A stretch of DNA of 64,000 bases from Picosynechococcus sp. PCC 7002 (GCF_963860125.1 NZ_CAWLFA010000001.1:2542001-2606000); one strand, 5' to 3'. Shown: positions 9,496 through 21,183, counted from the first letter of the stretch. Translations and numbers: made by a program. The notes: generated by a model from the letters alone, not told the origin.

Positions 9496-9699
9496 GTGAG
9501 TACGCCATTTATGATTCGTCGTTTAGTGGAAAAAGCCCTTTTCATTAAACAGATGACCCCCGAAATTGAAAACGCGATCAACTCCGAGTTGACACGCCTT
9601 GGCCATGTTTCCGATGCGGATTATGAAGCCCTCGAACTTTTGATGGCAGAAATGGATGCGGGCCGGATTCAGCTTGTGCCCAGTCGCTTTATCTTTTGA
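9496..9699 (+). CDS. Small conserved cyanobacterial protein, function unknown
   Basis: This 67-residue protein is mostly helical and acidic, with the pattern MIRRLVEKALFIKQMTPEIE and EALELLMAEMDAGRI ending in a short hydrophobic tail. The frame starts at a GTG at 9496; an ATG at 9511 is an alternative start giving 62 residues. The only Shine-Dalgarno-like match (AGGGAAA) is some 11 bases before the GTG. I recognise the sequence type as a small protein conserved in cyanobacteria but know no function. It converges on nth with 8 bases between stops. Confidence 0.7.
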   Translation: MSTPFMIRRLVEKALFIKQMTPEIENAINSELTRLGHVSDADYEALELLMAEMDAGRIQLVPSRFIF

Positions 9700-9707
9700 C
9701 AAGACCC

Positions 9708-10376
9708 TTAAACTGGCTGGGGTTTGGGGGCTGAGGGACAAAGATTGGCGATCGCACAGACCTCACATTGAGGTTTTCTGGCATTACAGACGGCGCGACC
9801 ATGGTAAATCAGACGGATCGACCAGTTTTCCCACTCCGGCTGGGGAATTAATTTCATCAAATCCCGTTCAATTTGTACCGGATTCTCAGATTTTGTGAGG
9901 CGCAAACGATTACTCAAACGCTTGACATGGGTATCCACCGTCACCCCCGCACAAATCCCAAAAGCATGGGCCAGAACAACATTGGCCGTTTTCCGGGCCA
10001 CACCGGGCAAGGTCAGAAGCTCTTCCATGGTTTGCGGCACTTTCCCATTGAAAACCGCCATAATCCGCTGGCAAGCTCCCTGAATATTTTTCGCTTTATT
10101 TCGATAAAATCCCGTTGAGCGCACTAGCTGTTCAATGTCTGCCACATTTGCCCCGGCAAAGGCCGCCGCATCAGGAAATCGGGCAAAGAGCGCCGGTGTA
10201 ACTTTATTTACTCGCTCGTCGGTACATTGGGCTGAAAGAATGGTTGCCACCATGAGTTGCACGGGGGTTTCATAGTCCAAACTACAGGTGGCATCGGGAT
10301 AGAGTTCGTGGAGTTTTTCGAGAACGGCGATCGCCCGTTTTTTCTTACTACGCGGGTAATGAATTGCCATGGGCAC
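9708..10376 (-). CDS. nth: Endonuclease III
   Basis: This base-excision-repair glycosylase/AP lyase of 222 residues removes oxidised pyrimidines. The helix-hairpin-helix is LPGVARKTANVVL with the Schiff-base lysine at K129, and the catalytic aspartate is D148 in VDTHVKRLSNRL. The [4Fe-4S] cysteines are C197, C204, C207 and C213 with the family spacing C-x6-C-x2-C-x5-C. Length and motif order are normal. A second methionine two codons in (MAIHYPR) is an equally possible start. It is divergent from glyS with a 63-base shared upstream region. Confidence 0.95.
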   Translation of the reverse strand: MPMAIHYPRSKKKRAIAVLEKLHELYPDATCSLDYETPVQLMVATILSAQCTDERVNKVTPALFARFPDAAAFAGANVADIEQLVRSTGFYRNKAKNIQGACQRIMAVFNGKVPQTMEELLTLPGVARKTANVVLAHAFGICAGVTVDTHVKRLSNRLRLTKSENPVQIERDLMKLIPQPEWENWSIRLIYHGRAVCNARKPQCEVCAIANLCPSAPKPQPV

Positions 10377-10439
10377 TATTTTTCCTGTGGCTTCACGGTA
10401 AACTAATCAAGATTCATTATTGACCTGATTTCGTTTCCC

Positions 10440-12581
10440 ATGGCAACCTACCTCATTGAAGTTGGTACAGAAGAACTCCCTGCTGATTTTGTCGCGGCGG
10501 CGATCGCCCAATTAAAAGACCGCGTTTCCCATAGCCTCACGGAGTATTTTCTCACCCCAGACGGAATCGAAGTCTACGGAACCCCCCGACGCCTGGCTGT
10601 GTTAATCCAAGGGTTGCCAGACCAGCAGGCTGATCGGGAAGAAGAAATTAAAGGCCCCCCCGCTGCCGCCGCATTTAAAGAGGGTCAACCCACCAAGGCT
10701 GCTGAAGGCTTTGCCCGCAAACAGGGGGTTGAACTGTCCGCCCTGGAGGTGCGCCCCACGGAAAAAGGAGACTTTGTCTTTGTCCAAAAGAAAACCCTCG
10801 GTCGCCCGACGCCAGAAATTTTGCAGGAACTGGTTTTAGGTTGGTTTACGGCCCTCGAAGGGCGGCGCTTTATGCGGTGGGCCGATGGCGATCTGCGCTT
10901 TCCGCGGCCGATTCGCTGGTTGGTTTCCCTTTGGAATGATGCTGTTTTGCCCCTGGAATTGGTGAACGGCTCCGGTAAGTTAGAAGCGGGTCGTATTTCT
11001 CGTGGGCACCGGATTTTACATCAAGGGGATGTGACCCTGAACAATGCTGCTGATTATGTGGTGACCTTGCAACAAGCCTTCGTGGAAGTTAATCCCCAGG
11101 TGCGGGAAGAAAAAATTGTTGCTGGCGTCAAAGCGGCGGCAGCAGAGATTGGTGGTGAAGCAGAAATGCCCGCTGATCTCCTCGCTGAGGTGGTGAATTT
11201 GGTGGAATATCCCACGGCGGTAGTCGGCGACATTGAAGCGGAATTTTTAGAGCTACCCACGGAAGTGATTACGACGGTGATGGTCACCCATCAGCGGTAT
11301 TTTGCGGTGCGCGATCGCCAAGATAAAACAAAACTCCTCCCGAAATTTATTACGATTTCCAATGGTGATCCCAAGAAATCAGAGATCATCGCTGCGGGGA
11401 ATGGTCGGGTGATCCGGGCGCGGTTAGCGGATGGTCAATTTTTCTACCGGGCCGATTGCGATGAACATTTAGAAACCTATTTGCCCCAACTAGAAGCCGT
11501 CACCTTCCAGGAAGAATTAGGGACGATGCGGGACAAGGTAGACCGCATTATGGAAATTTCCCAGCAAATCGCGGAACAGCTTGGCCTGTCTGAGGCGGAC
11601 AAAGAAATTATTGCCAGCACCGCTATGCTCTGTAAGGCGGATTTGGTGACACAGATGGTCTATGAATTCCCAGAACTCCAAGGCATCATGGGTCAAAAAT
11701 ATGCCCTGGTCAGTGGGGAAGCACCCGCCGTGGCCGAGGGGATTTTTGAGCATTATCTACCCCGCAATGCCGATGATATTTTGCCCCAAACCCTTGCCGG
11801 TCAAGTGGTGGGCATGGGCGATCGCCTCGATACGTTGGTGAGCATTTTCGGCCTGGGGATGATCCCTTCTGGTTCCTCGGATCCTTTTGCACTGCGACGG
11901 GCGGCCAATGCAATTATTACTGTCGCTTGGGACGCGGGTCTTGAAATTGACCTTGGAGAACTGTTAGCCCAGGGTGCGAAGGATTTTGTTACGGCTCACC
12001 CCGATAAAACGTCTCCCCTCGAAGCCCTGCAAAGCTTCTTTATTCAGCGGATTCAGACTCTGCTCCAGGACGAAAAAGGTATTGATTATGACCTGGTGAA
12101 TGCGGTGCTGGGTGATGATGCAGAATACACTGAACGGGCCTTAACGGATTTACTGGATGTCGGCGATCGCGCTGCCTTTTTACAGAGCATTCGTGACGAT
12201 GGCCAACTCGCAAAAATCTACGCCACCGTGAACCGTTCTGCAAAGTTGGCCGCCAAGGGGAACCTCAGCACGGATAGTCTTGATCCGACAGGGGTAATTA
12301 ACCCGGAGAAATTTGCGCAAAATTCCGAGCGCGATCTCTATGCCGGCTTAGTGGAACTCGTGCCCACCACCGAAGTGGCCCGCACCGAACGGGATTACCA
12401 AAAACTGATCGATGGGTTAGCTGCCCTGGCCCCCACAGTTGAGCGGTTCTTTGATGGGGAGGATAGTGTTTTGGTGATGGCAGAAGATCCTGCTGTGCGG
12501 GAAAATCGCCTCAATCTCCTTGGGCTGTTGCGGAACCACGCGCGGGTTCTGGCAGATTTCGGGGCGATCGTTAAACAGTAG
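10440..12581 (+). CDS. glyS: Glycyl-tRNA synthetase beta subunit
   Basis: This 713-residue protein matches bacterial GlyS of the alpha2-beta2 enzyme. The N-terminus [14 protein letters not shown] is diagnostic. The central HD-like region includes [20 protein letters not shown], and the DALR-type anticodon-binding domain is at the C-terminus. It charges tRNA-Gly together with GlyQ, which is not in the window. Length is normal and no motif is broken. A G-U-containing hairpin lies 24 bases after the stop, and the groESL operon follows on the same strand with its own promoter. Confidence 0.96.
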   Translation: MATYLIEVGTEELPADFVAAAIAQLKDRVSHSLTEYFLTPDGIEVYGTPRRLAVLIQGLPDQQADREEEIKGPPAAAAFKEGQPTKAAEGFARKQGVELSALEVRPTEKGDFVFVQKKTLGRPTPEILQELVLGWFTALEGRRFMRWADGDLRFPRPIRWLVSLWNDAVLPLELVNGSGKLEAGRISRGHRILHQGDVTLNNAADYVVTLQQAFVEVNPQVREEKIVAGVKAAAAEIGGEAEMPADLLAEVVNLVEYPTAVVGDIEAEFLELPTEVITTVMVTHQRYFAVRDRQDKTKLLPKFITISNGDPKKSEIIAAGNGRVIRARLADGQFFYRADCDEHLETYLPQLEAVTFQEELGTMRDKVDRIMEISQQIAEQLGLSEADKEIIASTAMLCKADLVTQMVYEFPELQGIMGQKYALVSGEAPAVAEGIFEHYLPRNADDILPQTLAGQVVGMGDRLDTLVSIFGLGMIPSGSSDPFALRRAANAIITVAWDAGLEIDLGELLAQGAKDFVTAHPDKTSPLEALQSFFIQRIQTLLQDEKGIDYDLVNAVLGDDAEYTERALTDLLDVGDRAAFLQSIRDDGQLAKIYATVNRSAKLAAKGNLSTDSLDPTGVINPEKFAQNSERDLYAGLVELVPTTEVARTERDYQKLIDGLAALAPTVERFFDGEDSVLVMAEDPAVRENRLNLLGLLRNHARVLADFGAIVKQ

Positions 12582-12604
12582 ATCCTTGTTTATTTTTAGA
12601 GTCA

Positions 12605-12632
12605 TGGCAGGGACAGAAAGCTGTCTCTGTCA
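12605..12632 (+). other. Hairpin after glyS, possible weak terminator
   Basis: TGGCAGGGACAG-AAAG-CTGTCTCTGTCA can form a 12-bp stem with two G-U pairs and a 4-base loop. It is followed only by GGGTTTCCCC, not a T run, so termination is uncertain. Confidence 0.4.
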
Positions 12633-12707
12633 GGGTTTCCCCTGAGAAGCAATACAGTTCAATTTTTGGGGCGATCTAAAGTTCGGGAACCCGTACATTA
12701 TCAGGAG

Positions 12708-12762
12708 TTGTCTGGATTTAATTTTCTCCGCTAAATTAGCACTCAGAGATTGAGAGTGCTAA
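12708..12762 (+). promoter_or_regulatory. groESL promoter region with CIRCE operator
   Basis: A perfect CIRCE element, TTAGCACTC-N9-GAGTGCTAA, occupies 12736-12762. This is the binding site of the HrcA heat-shock repressor and lies 50 bases before groES. Just upstream, TTGTCT (12708-12713) and TAAATT (12732-12737), separated by 18 bases, make a plausible sigma-70-type promoter whose -10 box abuts the operator, so HrcA binding would block initiation. The operator is seen directly; the promoter boxes are inference. Confidence 0.93.
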
Positions 12763-12811
12763 ACTTCAATCTAGCTAAATTTAGTCGTTTATTGATCTGG
12801 AGAAATTATCC

Positions 12812-13123
12812 ATGGCAGCAATTAGCATCAATGTTTCTACCCTCAAGCCCCTCGGCGATCGCGTTTTCGTAAAGGTCAGCGAATCTGAAGAGAAAACTGC
12901 TGGTGGGATCCTCCTCCCCGATAGCGCCAAAGAAAAGCCCCAAATCGGTGAAGTTGTGGCTGTTGGTGAAGGGAAGCGCAATGATGACGGTAGCCGTTCC
13001 GCCGTTGATGTCAAAGTTGGCGATAAAGTTCTCTACTCTAAGTACGCTGGTACTGATATCAAACTCAGTGGTGATGACTACGTGCTTCTTTCTGAGAAAG
13101 ATATCCTCGCAACCGTTGCGTAA
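12812..13123 (+). CDS. groS: Co-chaperonin GroES
   Basis: This 103-residue lid protein of the GroEL folding machine has the family start [12 protein letters not shown]. The mobile-loop region is [18 protein letters not shown] and the C-terminal beta-strand is [12 protein letters not shown] short N-terminal extension ([10 protein letters not shown]) precedes the usual start, as is common in cyanobacteria. It sits directly below the CIRCE operator and is followed by groEL after 83 bases, forming the classical heat-inducible operon. Confidence 0.97.
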   Translation: MAAISINVSTLKPLGDRVFVKVSESEEKTAGGILLPDSAKEKPQIGEVVAVGEGKRNDDGSRSAVDVKVGDKVLYSKYAGTDIKLSGDDYVLLSEKDILATVA

Positions 13124-13179
13124 TTATTTTTAGGTTTGACCTAAGCAATCGTTTCAGATTTTTCTATTTTTTCTCGTAA

Positions 13180-14832
<1,653 letters not shown>

Positions 14833-14916
14833 GGCGGATCGATCGATGTAGGAGTTTACCATGGTGAACCCCTAGAGAAATCACTCTGTAAATAATTTCA
14901 TCCACTAAAAACAATT

Positions 14917-14955
14917 AAAAGATCTCCTTAATGACTACTAAGGAGATCTTTTTGT
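14917..14955 (+). terminator. Intrinsic terminator of groESL
   Basis: A 14-bp perfect stem AAAAGATCTCCTTA / TAAGGAGATCTTTT (14917-14930 and 14939-14952) has an 8-base loop and ends in a T run. It is a textbook rho-independent terminator 85 bases after groEL. Confidence 0.92.
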
Positions 14956-15063
14956 TAATAAATAGTAAATATTGTAAATTCCTTTGATTTCAATTCGCAG
15001 TGTTCGGGCTACAATAATGTTGGAAATAGCTTATTTTTTTATTGTCAATAAACAATTAAACTC

Positions 15064-15444
15064 ATGAATGACTTTGTAAAAATCAATAACGACGAAATTT
15101 CTGTTTCTTTTAACACAGTCCCAGAAGCAAAGCTCATTATTAAGCAGCTTAAGTTAAAAAAGAAAGAATTTAATTTATTAAAAAAGCAAGTGATTCAGGA
15201 ACAAAAACAAATTCGTTCCCAATACACCGATTCTATACGAAGACAAGGCTCTAAATTTAGAGGCGGTGGAGGAGTAGGGAAATTTATAAGAACAGTTCAA
15301 ACAGCCAGCCGCGACGCACAACGCAGAAACTTAGCTAGAGAATTAGAACCTTTAGAAAAAAAGAAGTTTGAAATTGAGTCTGTGATTAATGCCATTAACC
15401 AAACTCTGCTTCAAATCGAATCTTTTCTTCTTGAAAATCAATAG
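15064..15444 (+). CDS. Basic coiled-coil hypothetical protein
   Basis: This 126-residue, very Lys/Gln/Arg-rich protein has a predicted coiled coil at about residues 22-55 (KLIIKQLKLKKKEFNLLKKQ region). A glycine-rich linker (RGGGGVGKF) is at about residues 68-77, and a second helical stretch (LEPLEKKKFEIESVINAINQTLLQ) follows at the C-terminus. The two-helix layout could fold back as a hairpin. There is no catalytic motif and no membrane segment. The gene is AT-rich compared with groEL and stands alone after a strong terminator, so it must have its own promoter. I do not recognise a function; nucleic-acid or scaffold binding is possible from the charge alone. Confidence 0.7.
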   Translation: MNDFVKINNDEISVSFNTVPEAKLIIKQLKLKKKEFNLLKKQVIQEQKQIRSQYTDSIRRQGSKFRGGGGVGKFIRTVQTASRDAQRRNLARELEPLEKKKFEIESVINAINQTLLQIESFLLENQ

Positions 15445-15568
15445 TCTAAAAGATAAAATCTATTAACTAACATCGTGTCTGTAATCATAGAAGGGAACCT
15501 CGAAATTTTATATTAGCATTTTCAATGCTGCTATATATTTAGGGTAGATATGGAGGGACTATAAATTT

Positions 15569-16033
15569 ATGGATGCAGAACAGGAAAGAAATTGGGCGAT
15601 CGCCTGCCATCTGTCGAGCTTGGCTTGGATTGTCTTAGCCTTTGTCGGCATTGGGGCGATTCCCTTTGTCAATGTGATTGCGCCGGCGGTGGTCTGGTAT
15701 CTCAAAAAAGAGGAGTCCGAGCTGATCGATGCCCACGGAAAGGAATCGGTTAATTTCCAGATTTCGATGACCATTTATGGTTTAGCGGCGGGAATTATTC
15801 TTAGTATTTTGATCATCGCCGGAGTTGTTTTGATGATCCTGTTGGGCATTGGTGGCAGCAATAATCCCTTTGCGGCCCTGGTGGCAATTGTGACGGGGAT
15901 TGGTTTCTTTATCTTTTTGGCGCTGATTGTGGCGATCGCCATTTTCCAGATTGCAGTCGTAATCTTGGCGGCGACCAAGGTTCAAGAAGGGCAAATGTAT
16001 CGTTATCCCTTTAATCTCAGACTACTGAAATAG
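15569..16033 (+). CDS. DUF4870 (Tic20-like) membrane protein
   Basis: This 154-residue integral membrane protein begins with the typical DUF4870 start (ERNWAIACHLSSLAWI). It has about four hydrophobic segments, at roughly residues 15-45, 69-95, 100-120 and 122-142. The first loop contains the conserved polar motif HGKESVNFQIS. DUF4870 proteins are small membrane proteins related to Tic20-type folds, with unknown function in bacteria. A GGAGGG ribosome site lies upstream of the ATG. A strong, probably bidirectional terminator separates it from the convergent pepA. Confidence 0.85.
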   Translation: MDAEQERNWAIACHLSSLAWIVLAFVGIGAIPFVNVIAPAVVWYLKKEESELIDAHGKESVNFQISMTIYGLAAGIILSILIIAGVVLMILLGIGGSNNPFAALVAIVTGIGFFIFLALIVAIAIFQIAVVILAATKVQEGQMYRYPFNLRLLK

Positions 16034-16051
16034 ATAATTTCCATAAAACAG

Positions 16052-16086
16052 CCCCCCTGGAATGATTGGCCAAGGGGGGTTTTTAA
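16052..16086. terminator. Terminator between DUF4870 and pepA, probably bidirectional
   Basis: CCCCCCTGG (16052-16060) pairs with CCAAGGGGGG (16070-16079) with one bulged A, followed by TTTTTAATT on the plus strand. Read on the minus strand, the same hairpin is followed by CTGTTTTATGG, so it can serve the convergent pepA too. Confidence 0.8.
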
Positions 16087-16106
16087 TTAAACTTTAGATG
16101 CAAAAA

Positions 16107-17582
16107 TTAGCTCAGTACCCAATGCACAAGGGTACGCACCGGGAACCCTGTACCGCCTTTGCTGTAAATATCGGCGTCTTTTTCTGACCAGGCTGGCCCA
16201 GCAATATCGAGGTGTGCCCAGGGCGTGTTTTCGACAAATTCCTTGAGGAACAACGCCGCCGTAATCGAACCGCCTTCCCGTGGCCCAGTGTTTTTCATGT
16301 CGGCGATGGGAGATTTTAAGCCTTCAAAGTATTTTTCTTCGAGGGGCATCTGCCAGAATTTTTCGCCCGCTTTCTCTGATGCGGTGGCGATCGCCTGGGC
16401 GAGATCATCATTGTCACTCCACAGACCACAAATATCGTCACCCAGGGCAATGACGCAGGCTCCGGTCAAGGTGGCAATGTCTACAATCGCTTCGACCCCT
16501 AGCTTTTCGGCATAAACGAGGGCATCGGCGAGGGTGAGGCGACCTTCGGCGTCGGTGTTGTTCACTTCGATGGTTTTACCGTTGGAGGCCGTGAGAATAT
16601 CCCCCGGACGCATCCCCCGACCACTGATCATATTTTCAGTAGCCGCACTAATGAAATGCACTTCCACATCGGGTTTTAGTTCGGCGATCGCCTTTGCCGC
16701 TCCAAAAGTTGCCGCTGCGCCCCCCATGTCCATTTTCATCATCGCGATGCTGGGGCCGGAGGGTTTAATGTTGTAACCGCCAGAATCAAAGGTTAACCCT
16801 TTACCGACAATCGCCACTTTCTTCCGGGGTGTGCCTAGGGGTTTATAAACGAGGTGGATAAATTTCGGGGGTAAATCCGAGGCCGCCGCCACCCCAAGGA
16901 AAGATCCCATTCCTGCTGCTTCGCAGTCTGCTTCTTCGAGGATATTCAGTTCCAGGCCATAGGTGCTGGCGAGGCTTTCCACGGAAGCGGCCAGGGTCAC
17001 AGGATTAATAATGTTAGCCGGAGCGTTAACCAATTCCCGCGCATAGATCACCCCTTCACAGAGGCTTGTGCCCAAGGCGATCGCCGCTGGTTGGTCGCCA
17101 ATGCCAAGGATTTCAACAGCTTCGAGGGCTGGGGGGTCTTTTTGTTCTGATTTGAAGCGATTATCTTCATAAAAGCCCAGATACATCCCTTCTGTGACCA
17201 TTTGCGCTGTGATCGCCTCAGTTTCGGCCACTGGCAACTGCAAACCCAAAGTTGTGATGGCTTTGTCCCCTTTCACAGCCCGGGCGATCGCCGCTGCGGT
17301 ACTCCGTAAGACGGCACTATTCCATTTCTCGGCATTGCCCAGACCCACCAAGAGTAATTTCTTAATTGGCGCACCACTCCCAAGACGGGTCACCGATAGC
17401 TTGCCGGATTTACCTTTAAATTCCGTTTCAGCGATTACTTCCGCGATCACCCCCGATAAGCGTTCGTCCAGGGCCGTCAAATTTTCGGGTACCGTGAGTA
17501 CCGTTTCACTTTCAAAAAAACCCAAGGCGATCGCCTCACCCGCCCAAGCCGCTGCCGTTTGCGAACTACCGCGAATTTCCAT
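16107..17582 (-). CDS. pepA: Leucyl aminopeptidase (M17)
   Basis: This 491-residue cytosolic aminopeptidase has the M17 metal-binding motifs [17 protein letters not shown] (Lys and Asp ligands) at about residues 260-276 and [14 protein letters not shown] (Asp/Glu ligands) at about 342-355. Both are intact. It removes N-terminal residues from peptides using two divalent metal ions and acts in protein turnover. The N-terminal macro-like domain (about 1-165) is also present, so the length is normal. It lies 80 bases downstream of the GGDEF-EAL gene on the same strand. Confidence 0.95.
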   Translation of the reverse strand: MEIRGSSQTAAAWAGEAIALGFFESETVLTVPENLTALDERLSGVIAEVIAETEFKGKSGKLSVTRLGSGAPIKKLLLVGLGNAEKWNSAVLRSTAAAIARAVKGDKAITTLGLQLPVAETEAITAQMVTEGMYLGFYEDNRFKSEQKDPPALEAVEILGIGDQPAAIALGTSLCEGVIYARELVNAPANIINPVTLAASVESLASTYGLELNILEEADCEAAGMGSFLGVAAASDLPPKFIHLVYKPLGTPRKKVAIVGKGLTFDSGGYNIKPSGPSIAMMKMDMGGAAATFGAAKAIAELKPDVEVHFISAATENMISGRGMRPGDILTASNGKTIEVNNTDAEGRLTLADALVYAEKLGVEAIVDIATLTGACVIALGDDICGLWSDNDDLAQAIATASEKAGEKFWQMPLEEKYFEGLKSPIADMKNTGPREGGSITAALFLKEFVENTPWAHLDIAGPAWSEKDADIYSKGGTGFPVRTLVHWVLS

Positions 17583-17662
17583 AACTAAACCTCAAAACTT
17601 GTTACTGTCCTTTAGTCTGACATTTCCGGCAAACCCTGTCCAAGAAATTGCCCAGAGCAACA

Positions 17663-20269
17663 TTACGAGGAAGACCGCAACTTCTCTAGCACCTCGAAGG
17701 AGTGACCCTGTAGCAAATCTGTTGCTTGATCCAAAGAAACAGGCCGAGAAAATAAATAACCCTGACCAAACTGGCAATCCTGGCTCTTTAACCACTGGTA
17801 TTGCTGTTTTGTTTCGATACCTTCTGCTACGGTTTTAATCCCAATGGATTTAGAAAGGGCGAGAATAGATTCTGCAATTACCCGGTTGCGGTCATTCAAC
17901 TCAGAAATATTTACAAAGCTCCGGTCAATTTTTAGCGCATCAATGGGGAGCTGGTGTAAATAGCTTAAACAAGAATACCCCGTGCCAAAATCATCAACGC
18001 TAATAAAAACTCCCTTGAGACGAATTTGGTTTAACAAACGACAAGTGATGTCGATATTTTGAATTAGCATACTCTCAGTAATCTCTAACCCTAAGGTATT
18101 AGGAAAAACTGGATAGCGTTCTAATAATCGATCCAGTGAAAATAACAGCGAATCTTGGAGTTGTTTAACCGATAAATTGACATGGACTTTCAGGGGTGTT
18201 TTAAACGCCTGCTGCCACTCAAATAATTGACGACAGGCCGCGTCTAAAATCCATTCACCGAGGGGAATAATGAGCCCTGTTTCTTCGGCAACATCAATAA
18301 ATTCGTAGGGGGATAACAAACCCCGTTGGGGATGCTGCCACCGAATTAATGCTTCAAACCCTTCAATATTGCCCTGTTCTAAATTAATAATCGGCTGATA
18401 GTACAAAACAAATTGCTTTTCTTCAATGGCAGATCTGATTTCCCCTTCTAATTGGAGACGTTGCATCGCCTGTAGGTGCATTTGAGGGTCAAAGATCGCG
18501 TACTGTGACTTCCCATTTTGTTTGGCCCGGTACATGGCAATATCGGCATCCCGGAGTAGATCCTGGGCTGATTCATGGCGAGAGTCACCGATGATAATCC
18601 CGATACTCGTCGTGATAAAAACGCCGTAGTTAGAAATCTGGAAAGGCATATTCAATGCATTGAGGATGCGATCGGCAATATGCACAGCATCTTCTACCCC
18701 GTGAATTTCCTCTAGGAGAATGACAAATTCATCTCCCCCCAGGCGGGCGGCTACATCTGTATCGCGAATAAAAGATTTGAGTAAATGGGCGACTTCAATG
18801 AGTAATTCGTCCCCAACAACATGGCCCAGACTATCATTGACTACTTTGAAATTATCCAGGTCTAAAAATAGAGCTGCAAATTCATGGATGGGATATCGCT
18901 TATAACGTTTTAAGGCTAGATTGAGCCGTTCAATTAGTAGGTTACGATTGGCGAGGCCAGTAAGACGATCATGGAGGGCATCATGTTTGAGTTGTTGCTC
19001 CATTTTGATTCGGGTACTGATGTCGGTAATGGTCGCAACATAGCCTTGGGGTTCACCCTTACTATCAAGCTCAGCGGTGCCCTGGCCGTATACCCAAAGT
19101 ATCGAACCGTCAGAACGCTGAAATCGATATTCTAAGGTAAATAGTTCTTGATTAGTGATGGATTTTAGCCATTGTTCTCGAACGTAGTCAATGTCGTCGG
19201 GATAGACTTTTTCTAACCAGCCTTTATGGAGAGCTTCTTCGGGTTGAATTGCCAGCAGTTTACAATAGTAATCGTTGACATAAATGCATTCATGGCGCAA
19301 ATTAGTGCGAAAGATCCCAATGGAAACGGTATTAGCGAGGTTGGCATATCGTTGTTGACTTTCAAGGAGATTAGTCTCAATTTGATTGCGTCGTTTAATT
19401 TCTTTTTTCAGGCTATAGTTACGGAGAATAAACCATCCTAAAAAGAGAAATGGTAGATAGACAATCAGGCTAAAGAAAAAATTTTGTAAGCTGAGCCAAT
19501 TAAATGTTTCGGGTGGCTCTAACCATTGGGCGATCGCCTGATAATAGACAGAATCACGATCTTGTAAGAGACGACTCATTTGCCGATCAATACCAGGCAG
19601 GAGCTGCTTGGGATCGCCTTCGGGAACGACATAATGTAACCGGGCTGGATTAAACAGAATATTGGTTTTATTGACTGGATAGTCGGGACTAAATTTATTC
19701 CCAAAGAAATTATTGACAATGGCAGCATCAACTTCCCCTGTCTCTAACTGTTCAAACATCCCAGGATAACTATCGATGGGCACCAGTTCCGGCTGAATGC
19801 CATAGGCTTTAATTCTTTCTCGGAGGACTTCCTGTTGAATCCCAGAGGCGAGGATGCTGACTCTCCGTTGGTCGAGGTCTAAAATCGTCTCTAAATAAAC
19901 ACCCCGGCGCGCATAAATCTGTGACCAACTTGACAAAACGATGATGGTATTAAAATCAAAGACTTCATCTCGCGTGTCGGAATAGGCGACATCCACCATC
20001 AAATCGAGTTGCCCCTGTTCAATTTGTTGGAGACATTGATTCCATTCACAAGGAACATAGGTCACTGCCCAATTTTCCACACGCCCAATGTCACTCGTAA
20101 TATCTACCCAAAAGCCCCGGGCCCGCCCACCTGAATCAATAAAAACCTTGGGATCATTTTGGTAAACCCCCACGGTAATCGTTTTTGCTGGCTGATTTTG
20201 GGCGATCGCCTCTGTGCCAGAGAGCATCGCGGCAAGACCTAGAGCCAAGAGCACAGTGCTTTTATTCAT
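17663..20269 (-). CDS. Periplasmic-sensor PAS-GGDEF-EAL protein (c-di-GMP turnover)
   Basis: This 868-residue signalling protein has, in order, a signal peptide (about 1-23), a family 3 solute-binding domain in the periplasm (about 30-245) and one membrane helix (about 262-285). A PAS domain follows (about 300-425), then GGDEF with an intact RLGGDEFVILLEE active site and an EAL domain with EGFEALIRWQHP. Downstream EAL metal-site motifs such as DDFGTGYSCLSYL are also present. Both c-di-GMP synthesis and hydrolysis are therefore possible. The solute-binding domain should sense a small ligand, perhaps an amino acid. The gene has its own upstream region of 418 bases and lies ahead of pepA. Confidence 0.92.
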   Translation of the reverse strand: MNKSTVLLALGLAAMLSGTEAIAQNQPAKTITVGVYQNDPKVFIDSGGRARGFWVDITSDIGRVENWAVTYVPCEWNQCLQQIEQGQLDLMVDVAYSDTRDEVFDFNTIIVLSSWSQIYARRGVYLETILDLDQRRVSILASGIQQEVLRERIKAYGIQPELVPIDSYPGMFEQLETGEVDAAIVNNFFGNKFSPDYPVNKTNILFNPARLHYVVPEGDPKQLLPGIDRQMSRLLQDRDSVYYQAIAQWLEPPETFNWLSLQNFFFSLIVYLPFLFLGWFILRNYSLKKEIKRRNQIETNLLESQQRYANLANTVSIGIFRTNLRHECIYVNDYYCKLLAIQPEEALHKGWLEKVYPDDIDYVREQWLKSITNQELFTLEYRFQRSDGSILWVYGQGTAELDSKGEPQGYVATITDISTRIKMEQQLKHDALHDRLTGLANRNLLIERLNLALKRYKRYPIHEFAALFLDLDNFKVVNDSLGHVVGDELLIEVAHLLKSFIRDTDVAARLGGDEFVILLEEIHGVEDAVHIADRILNALNMPFQISNYGVFITTSIGIIIGDSRHESAQDLLRDADIAMYRAKQNGKSQYAIFDPQMHLQAMQRLQLEGEIRSAIEEKQFVLYYQPIINLEQGNIEGFEALIRWQHPQRGLLSPYEFIDVAEETGLIIPLGEWILDAACRQLFEWQQAFKTPLKVHVNLSVKQLQDSLLFSLDRLLERYPVFPNTLGLEITESMLIQNIDITCRLLNQIRLKGVFISVDDFGTGYSCLSYLHQLPIDALKIDRSFVNISELNDRNRVIAESILALSKSIGIKTVAEGIETKQQYQWLKSQDCQFGQGYLFSRPVSLDQATDLLQGHSFEVLEKLRSSS

Positions 20270-20687
20270 TAAATTAGGAAGTTAGTAGATGGCAACTGAG
20301 GGAACAGGCTTCTTAAGTATAATTAAGATAAAAAATTAACGGCAACACTATTAAGTAACACAAATATTACAACGCCATTATTCGTGAATTTTTGCCAGTG
20401 AAGCATATTGTTTATGGAGTGGTGGCTAAATAACCAACAAGTGATTAATCGTTGGCCCTAAAGTAAAGTTGGGCACAAAATTTGCAACTTTATTTTCGAC
20501 TGTTTGACGGTTGACGGCGCTGATTTAAAGGTTTGTTTTCAGCTAGATTTTGATTTTTTGCCCCGGTTCTTTTTAAGAATTGGTTAAGAAAATTGATTTG
20601 CTGGATCGGGTCGCTTATCTTTATAGGGGCGATGACATTTTTATCTTTGTTTATCGTTTTTAATCCATCACTAAGGAATGAGCATTT
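20270..20687. other. Divergent intergenic region between GGDEF-EAL gene and mscL
   Basis: This is 418 bases of AT-rich DNA. It holds one inverted repeat, TAAAGTTG (20464-20471) / CAACTTTA (20485-20492), with a 13-base loop followed by TTTTCG. This may be a weak terminator or operator. Promoters for both divergent genes are expected here. I see no RNA gene or convincing ORF. Confidence 0.45.
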
Positions 20688-21125
20688 ATGGCAAAAAAAA
20701 GTAGTTTTTGGAGTGATTTCCAAGCCTTCATCATGAGGGGGAATGTGATTGATTTGGCAGTGGCCGTCGTGATCGGCGGGGCCTTTGGTCAAATTGTCAA
20801 TTCTTTAGTTGCAGATATTATTACGCCCGCGATCTTACAACCCGCCTTAAGTGCAGCTAATTTAGATGCCCTGGGTGAATTGTCTTTTAATGGCATTAAA
20901 TACGGGCTTTTTTTGGCGGCTGTAATTAACTTTTTGGTGATTGCATTTGCGATTTTCTTGGTTATTCGGGCCATCGAAAAAATGCAACGGCGATTTAACC
21001 GAGCGAAAGCCATGGAAGAAATAGACGCGCCGCCCCCAGCCCCCGATCCGGCGGTTGTGGCCCAAGAAAACCTCACGGCGGCCATCGAACGTCTGGCTAA
21101 TTTAATGGAAAATCGTCAGCAATAG
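20688..21125 (+). CDS. mscL: Large-conductance mechanosensitive channel MscL
   Basis: This 145-residue protein opens as an emergency valve on hypo-osmotic shock. The signature FIMRGNVIDLAVAVVIGGAFGQIVNSL forms the N-terminal amphipathic helix and pore-lining TM1. TM2 is at about residues 70-95 (GLFLAAVINFLVIAFAIFLVI), followed by a cytoplasmic helical bundle (AAIERLANLMEN). A linker rich in proline (APPPAPDPA-like) lies between TM2 and the bundle. AAGGAATGAG upstream is the ribosome site. A terminator follows directly. Confidence 0.95.
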   Translation: MAKKSSFWSDFQAFIMRGNVIDLAVAVVIGGAFGQIVNSLVADIITPAILQPALSAANLDALGELSFNGIKYGLFLAAVINFLVIAFAIFLVIRAIEKMQRRFNRAKAMEEIDAPPPAPDPAVVAQENLTAAIERLANLMENRQQ

Positions 21126-21158
21126 AGCTGAATTCTCACAATACCTGACGGAAGGATT

Positions 21159-21183
21159 GCCTCCTTTGGTGGGGGCTTTTTTA
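21159..21183 (+). terminator. Terminator of mscL overlapping the stop of the CDF gene
   Basis: GCCTCC (21159-21164) pairs with GGGGGC (21171-21176) with one G-U pair, followed by TTTTTT. The T run reaches the stop codon of the convergent CDF transporter gene at 21181, so there is no spare intergenic DNA. Confidence 0.7.

Noticed and set aside
17194..17838. 214-codon plus-strand frame opposite pepA
   Set aside because: Overlaps two certain minus-strand genes and has no family resemblance.
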